Shown here piece by piece: positions 60,736 to 64,000 of a DNA stretch of 64,000 nucleotides (position 1 is its first letter; the number at the start of each line of letters is the position of its first letter). Origin of the DNA: JAHELQ01 sp964491915 (GTDB taxonomy: Bacteria; Acidobacteriota; Aminicenantia; UBA2199); NCBI GenBank assembly GCA_964491915.1, contig CAZBHS010000024.1, forward strand, positions 17,612 to 81,611, written 5' to 3'. The notes under the pieces are model-generated. The model was not told where the DNA came from, ran no database searches, and was given only the letters and a program-made list of their open reading frames with translations. A program made the translations under genes and the position numbers.

Positions 60736-62154
60736 TTGGTGATTAAAACTATTAAAACTAAAATTCGGGACCTTTTGAAAGAAAAAGAGGTTTCCCTCGC
60801 TATGATATATGATCGGGAGGGACGAATTCTCTGGCATATGGGGAGAACGATCTCTGGGCGGACGATCGCGGATGGAGAGGAGTTTTGTAAAAGCTATATT
60901 CGTCAAAGTCTTGACAGCGGTTCGGGTGTCGATGAGGAAAATGTCGTGGCTTCCCTCGAGAACGGCCTCTCGCGTTCCGCTCAACGGTTGTTCGTTCGCA
61001 GTGTATTGATTCAACCTATAGACAACGATTATTTTCTCTATATTGACAGTGGAAGCAAAAGTTATTTTACCGAAATGGAGCGCCAGATGTTCAGGATGTT
61101 GGGGGACCTATTGGGGGATACCATTCAGAATATCCGGGCCAGCGAGGTAAATATCGATGGGATTTCCGGCGATAGCGTTCAGGTCCGCAAATTGAGGAAA
61201 TTACTGCTGAACTATTCCCTGGAGGACGATCCTGTACTTTTGATGGGGGAGACGGGGGTCGGCAAAACCCATATCGCCGAGTTGATCCACAAGTACTCCG
61301 GCCGCAGCGGTAAGTTTGTCGTTGTCGATGTCCCGACTGTGAACGAGAATCTATTTGAGAGTGAAGTTTTTGGCCATAAAAAGGGAAGTTTTACAGGCGC
61401 TGTGGCCGATAAAAAAGGGTTGGTTGCCGAAGCTGCAGATGGGACGCTTTTTTTTGATGAAATATCGGAAGTGCCGGTTTCGTTTCAGGCCAAATTGCTC
61501 CGTTTTATTGAAACGAAAAAATACCGGGAGTTGGGGGAGACCAGTGAGAAGTCCGCTGATATTAGGATCCTTGCCGCTACCAATAGAAATTTATCTGAAG
61601 CGATTGAAAACGGAGAGTTTCGCCAGGATCTTTATTACCGGTTGAATATCCTTGGTATCCAGATCCCCCCCTTGAGGGAGAGAAGAGACGATATCAAGGC
61701 GATTGTATTCGAGAATCTCTCGTTTTTAAAAGGCAAGGATATTGGCAAAGGATTTTGGGATGTTGTCAGTAGCTACGATTGGCCCGGAAATTTCAGGGAA
61801 TTGTTCAGCGTGTTGAAGCGGGCCGGCATTTTGTGCGATAGTCCTATTACCGCCAAAGATGTCCAGGCTATCATCCACGAGAGTGACGATCGGGGTTCTT
61901 CGGCAAATGAGTCTGAAAAAATGGGGCTCTTGCAACAGGAGATCGATAGTGGAAAAAGTTTTTGGGATTCTGTCTGGCAGGCATTTCTTGATCGCGATAT
62001 TAACCGGCAGGAGCTAAAAGAGTTTTTAAAGCAGAATTATTCAGGTTGCGGTTCACGTTTGAAAACATTGTCTGAAAAATTAAATATAGCGGAATCGGAT
62101 TTCAAGAAGTTTATCGCGGTGTTGCACAAATATAAAATTCATCCGGCCAGGTGA
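60736..62154 (+). CDS. Sigma-54-dependent transcriptional activator
   Basis: This is a ~472-residue protein that starts at TTG 60736 or, one codon later, GTG 60739, after GAGGAG. The N-terminal ~140 residues form a sensor domain (possibly GAF-like), not a receiver. The AAA+ domain has Walker A GETGVGKTHIAEL, the intact loop GHKKGSFTGAVADKKG, Walker B GTLFFDEISEV and FRQDLYYRLNILGIQIPPLRERRDDI. The C-terminus (CGSRLKTLSEKLNIAESDFKKFI) fits a Fis-type DNA-binding helix pair. Its position divergent from the kinase module hints at linked control. A TATAAT box lies at 60680-60685. Confidence 0.9.
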   Translation: MVIKTIKTKIRDLLKEKEVSLAMIYDREGRILWHMGRTISGRTIADGEEFCKSYIRQSLDSGSGVDEENVVASLENGLSRSAQRLFVRSVLIQPIDNDYFLYIDSGSKSYFTEMERQMFRMLGDLLGDTIQNIRASEVNIDGISGDSVQVRKLRKLLLNYSLEDDPVLLMGETGVGKTHIAELIHKYSGRSGKFVVVDVPTVNENLFESEVFGHKKGSFTGAVADKKGLVAEAADGTLFFDEISEVPVSFQAKLLRFIETKKYRELGETSEKSADIRILAATNRNLSEAIENGEFRQDLYYRLNILGIQIPPLRERRDDIKAIVFENLSFLKGKDIGKGFWDVVSSYDWPGNFRELFSVLKRAGILCDSPITAKDVQAIIHESDDRGSSANESEKMGLLQQEIDSGKSFWDSVWQAFLDRDINRQELKEFLKQNYSGCGSRLKTLSEKLNIAESDFKKFIAVLHKYKIHPAR

Positions 62155-62214
62155 CTCCGGACTTGTAGCGTTTGTCCAGTTGTTGTAAAATACCCTGTTC
62201 ATAGTCGAGGTCCA

Positions 62215-63234
62215 ATGAAATTATCAGAATTTAACTTTGATTTACCGGCTGACCGGATTGCGCGGTTCCCGGCGCAGAAAAGGGATGAATCCCGTTTAAT
62301 GGTTGTAGATAAAACGTCCGGCGCGATTTCCCATCATTTGTTCAATGAATTGCCGGATTTTATCGGATCTTCAGATTTCTTGGTGGTGAACAACTCAAGA
62401 GTGGAACCGGTAAAATTATTCGGCGCCATCAGGGCTGGGGCTGCCGAGATATTAATTACAAATAAAATCGATGATTCGACGTATGAGGTATTCGCGCTTC
62501 CGGCCAGGAAATTTAAAATGGGAACGCTGGTCTCTTTTGGCGCTAACTTGCAAGCGGAAGTGATTGGAATTGGCGATAGGGGCAAAAGGGTGGTGAAATT
62601 CAATGGCGATTGGCAAGCAATTTTGTCAAGGGGATTCGCTCCGTTGCCGCCGTATATTAAGCGTAAAAGTGAGGACGCCCGCAAGTTTCGGGATTTTGAC
62701 CTGGAACGCTACCAAACGGTGTACGCTGCTAAGGGACAATCTATTGCCGCGCCAACGGCTGGGCTTCATTTCAGCCTTCCTTTGATGCGGCGGCTGAAGG
62801 AACGGACCGAAATATTGGAGATTACCCTCGATGTTGGGGAAACCACGTTTCAGAAAATAGCGGTGGAGAATATCGAGGCGCATAAGATGGGATGCGAGCG
62901 CGTGACAATTCCCCATGAGGTTATGCAGCGCATCAGAGAATTAAAGTCAGCCCGGAAGCTTGTGGCTGTCGGCACCACCAGCGTACGCTCGCTTGAGACG
63001 TATGCCGCCTTACACCCGGATTCGGAGTCGTTCGAGTCTAGACTTTTTATTTACCCCGGCTTTCAATTCAAAATGGCGGACTCGTTGATCACTAATTTTC
63101 ATCTGCCGGAGTCCAGTTTGTTTATTTTAGTGTGCGCGTTTGCGGGGACCGCCTTAATGCAGGAGGCCTACGCGAAAGCGATTGAGCATGGTTATAGGTT
63201 TTTTTCATATGGGGATGCCATGTTGATAAAATAG
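62215..63234 (+). CDS. queA: tRNA ribosyltransferase-isomerase QueA
   Basis: This is a 339-residue enzyme that transfers and isomerises the ribosyl part of SAM onto preQ1 in tRNA to make epoxyqueuosine. Typical features are the N-terminal FNFDLPADRIARFPAQKRDESRLMV, the central LPPYIKRKSEDARKFRDFDLERYQTVYAA followed by SIAAPTAGLHFS, and the C-terminal LITNFHLPESSLFILVCAFAG. The length and motif order are standard. It has a GAGG site and follows the sigma-54 activator by 60 bp. Confidence 0.97.
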   Translation: MKLSEFNFDLPADRIARFPAQKRDESRLMVVDKTSGAISHHLFNELPDFIGSSDFLVVNNSRVEPVKLFGAIRAGAAEILITNKIDDSTYEVFALPARKFKMGTLVSFGANLQAEVIGIGDRGKRVVKFNGDWQAILSRGFAPLPPYIKRKSEDARKFRDFDLERYQTVYAAKGQSIAAPTAGLHFSLPLMRRLKERTEILEITLDVGETTFQKIAVENIEAHKMGCERVTIPHEVMQRIRELKSARKLVAVGTTSVRSLETYAALHPDSESFESRLFIYPGFQFKMADSLITNFHLPESSLFILVCAFAGTALMQEAYAKAIEHGYRFFSYGDAMLIK

Positions 63235-63345
63235 CAATTTGTTCTTGGAATGGGAATTGCTATTATTTATAAGGGTTTTCGGAACTTTATCCCTTGCGAT
63301 ATTACTAAATGTTTCGCTAAAACTGATTTTTTATAACTTTCCTAC

Positions 63346-63374
63346 TTGCATTTTGACGCAAAAAAAGGTATAAT
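63346..63374 (+). promoter_or_regulatory. Upstream tandem promoter of the tRNA-tuf operon
   Basis: TTGCAT at 63346-63351, a 17-bp spacer, then TATAAT at 63369-63374. Confidence 0.6.
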
Positions 63375-63457
63375 GCCGATTGTCTTTTGCAAGATCCGGA
63401 CAGTCCAACGGGCTGAGAAAGGCTACTTTTTCCGTTTGGAAATTTTGGATTTTGAGG

Positions 63458-63486
63458 TTGACAAAAGCGTATAGGTTTTGTATACT
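63458..63486 (+). promoter_or_regulatory. Main promoter of the tRNA-tuf operon
   Basis: Consensus TTGACA at 63458-63463, a 17-bp spacer, then TATACT at 63481-63486, 12 bp before the first tRNA. Confidence 0.75.
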
Positions 63487-63498
63487 CTTTTTTTCCGT

Positions 63499-63571
63499 GC
63501 TGGCGTAGCTCAGTTGGTAGAGCAGCTGATTTGTAATCAGCAGGTCGGGGGTTCAAGTCCCTTCGCCAGCT
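63499..63571 (+). tRNA. tRNA-Thr (anticodon TGT)
   Basis: A 73-base cloverleaf with acceptor arms GCTGGCG/CGCCAGC, anticodon stem CTGAT/ATCAG around loop TTTGTAA (anticodon TGT) and T arm GGGGGTTCAAGTCCC. CCA is not encoded. Confidence 0.95.
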
Positions 63572-63587
63572 GGAAGGCAATATTTAT

Positions 63588-63670
63588 GGGCAGGTTCCAG
63601 AGCGGTCAAATGGGATGGGCTGTAAACCCATTGGCGCACGCCTTCGGTGGTTCGAATCCGCCCCTGCCCA
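63588..63670 (+). tRNA. tRNA-Tyr (anticodon GTA)
   Basis: An 83-base class II tRNA with a long variable arm, acceptor arms GGGCAGG/CCTGCCC and anticodon stem GGGCT/AACCC-type around GTA. CCA is not encoded. Confidence 0.94.
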
Positions 63671-63702
63671 CTCTTTGCTTTTCTATACGGAATATGCTGG
63701 AC

Positions 63703-63775
63703 GCGGGAGTAGCTCAGTTGGAAGAGCTATAGCCTTCCAAGCTATAGGTCGCGGGTTCGAATCCCGTCTCCCGCT
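63703..63775 (+). tRNA. tRNA-Gly (anticodon TCC)
   Basis: A 73-base cloverleaf with acceptor arms GCGGGAG/CTCCCGC, anticodon stem TATAG/CTATA around CTTCCAAG (anticodon TCC) and T arm GCGGGTTCGAATCCCGT. CCA is not encoded. Confidence 0.95.
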
Positions 63776-63807
63776 TTTTATTGAATACTAAAGCTGTTTT
63801 GCTGAAC

Positions 63808-63880
63808 GCCCTCGTAGCTCAGTTGGCAGAGCGCATCCTTGGTAAGGATGAGGTCATCAGTTCGAATCTGATCGAGGGCT
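63808..63880 (+). tRNA. tRNA-Thr (anticodon GGT)
   Basis: A 73-base cloverleaf with acceptor arms GCCCTCG/CGAGGGC, anticodon stem ATCCT/AGGAT around TGGTA (anticodon GGT) and the T arm ATCAGTTCGAATCTGAT. CCA is not encoded. Confidence 0.95.
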
Positions 63881-63945
63881 ATGTTAGAAAATCATGATTA
63901 ATTGCACTTTTAATAATAATCTTTATTATTCATAGGAGGTCATAA

Positions 63946-64000
63946 ATGGCGAAGGAAAAATTTGATAGAAGTAAGCCCCATTTGAACATTGGAACTATTG
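63946..64000 (+). CDS. tuf: Elongation factor Tu (5' end only)
   Basis: The first 18 codons read MAKEKFDRSKPHLNIGTI, the invariant N-terminus of bacterial EF-Tu just before the GHVDHGKT loop. AGGAGG lies six bases upstream. The gene runs past the window end. The order tRNA-Thr, Tyr, Gly, Thr, tuf is the widely conserved bacterial operon. Confidence 0.95.
   Translation, partial: MAKEKFDRSKPHLNIGTI

Overview
The window looks like chromosomal DNA of a Gram-negative-type, non-model bacterium. It has lipoproteins and many signal peptides, Hanks-type Ser/Thr kinases fused to extracytoplasmic domains, sigma-54 activators, six-bladed-propeller secreted proteins and Bacteroidales-style radical-SAM peptide systems. 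Promoters are ordinary sigma-70 boxes with a 17-bp spacer. Candidatus Aminicenantes (Acidobacteriota) or a similar uncultured lineage is my best guess from gene content. This is an inference; no rRNA gene is present to test it.

Left part (1-27 kb), mostly housekeeping and signalling: a truncated isoprenylcysteine-methyltransferase-like protein, an orphan double-glycine peptide precursor, a C69 dipeptidase, a metallophosphatase, a PP2C phosphatase next to a Ser/Thr kinase, a hybrid histidine kinase, two translationally coupled GHKL ATPase genes (one fused to a transglutaminase), a rubrerythrin-like protein, a kinase plus TPR-protein pair, phosphofructokinase plus a DUF374 acyltransferase, an NtrC-type regulator, a lipid-kinase-like protein, a DUF4412 protein, an AAA/DUF234 ATPase and a ZZ-finger serine protease.

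27.4-31.5 kb is an arsenic operon: ArsR with an operator palindrome over its start, a DUF318 permease, two thioredoxin-like proteins, a CcdA-like electron conduit and Acr3.

31.5-45 kb is an AT-richer accessory island and the most interesting part. It holds two adjacent radical-SAM RiPP operons. Each has a short Cys-containing precursor, a SPASM radical-SAM maturase, a degenerate maturase relative and a secreted or membrane-anchored propeller-like protein. The second operon lies between two copies of a 21-bp repeat array plus an mntA antitoxin gene. One copy is intact and has hepT; the other is decayed. A shrunken copy of the acr3 tail lies at 40.63 kb, near the far end of the island. A metallo-beta-lactamase/membrane-protein pair, a lipoprotein and a small membrane protein follow.

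45.5-52.8 kb is mixed accessory DNA: a broken DUF1703 ATPase/nuclease gene, an unknown coiled-coil/membrane-protein pair, a second copy of the island's propeller family, a lone PAS protein and a secreted propeller-transglutaminase.

52.8-64 kb returns to core genes: an aconitase/isopropylmalate-isomerase-type pair with an isocitrate-dehydrogenase-like enzyme, two flavodoxin-like proteins, a second kinase plus TPR-effector module, another sigma-54 activator, queA, and the conserved tRNA-Thr/Tyr/Gly/Thr-tuf operon, with tuf cut by the window end.
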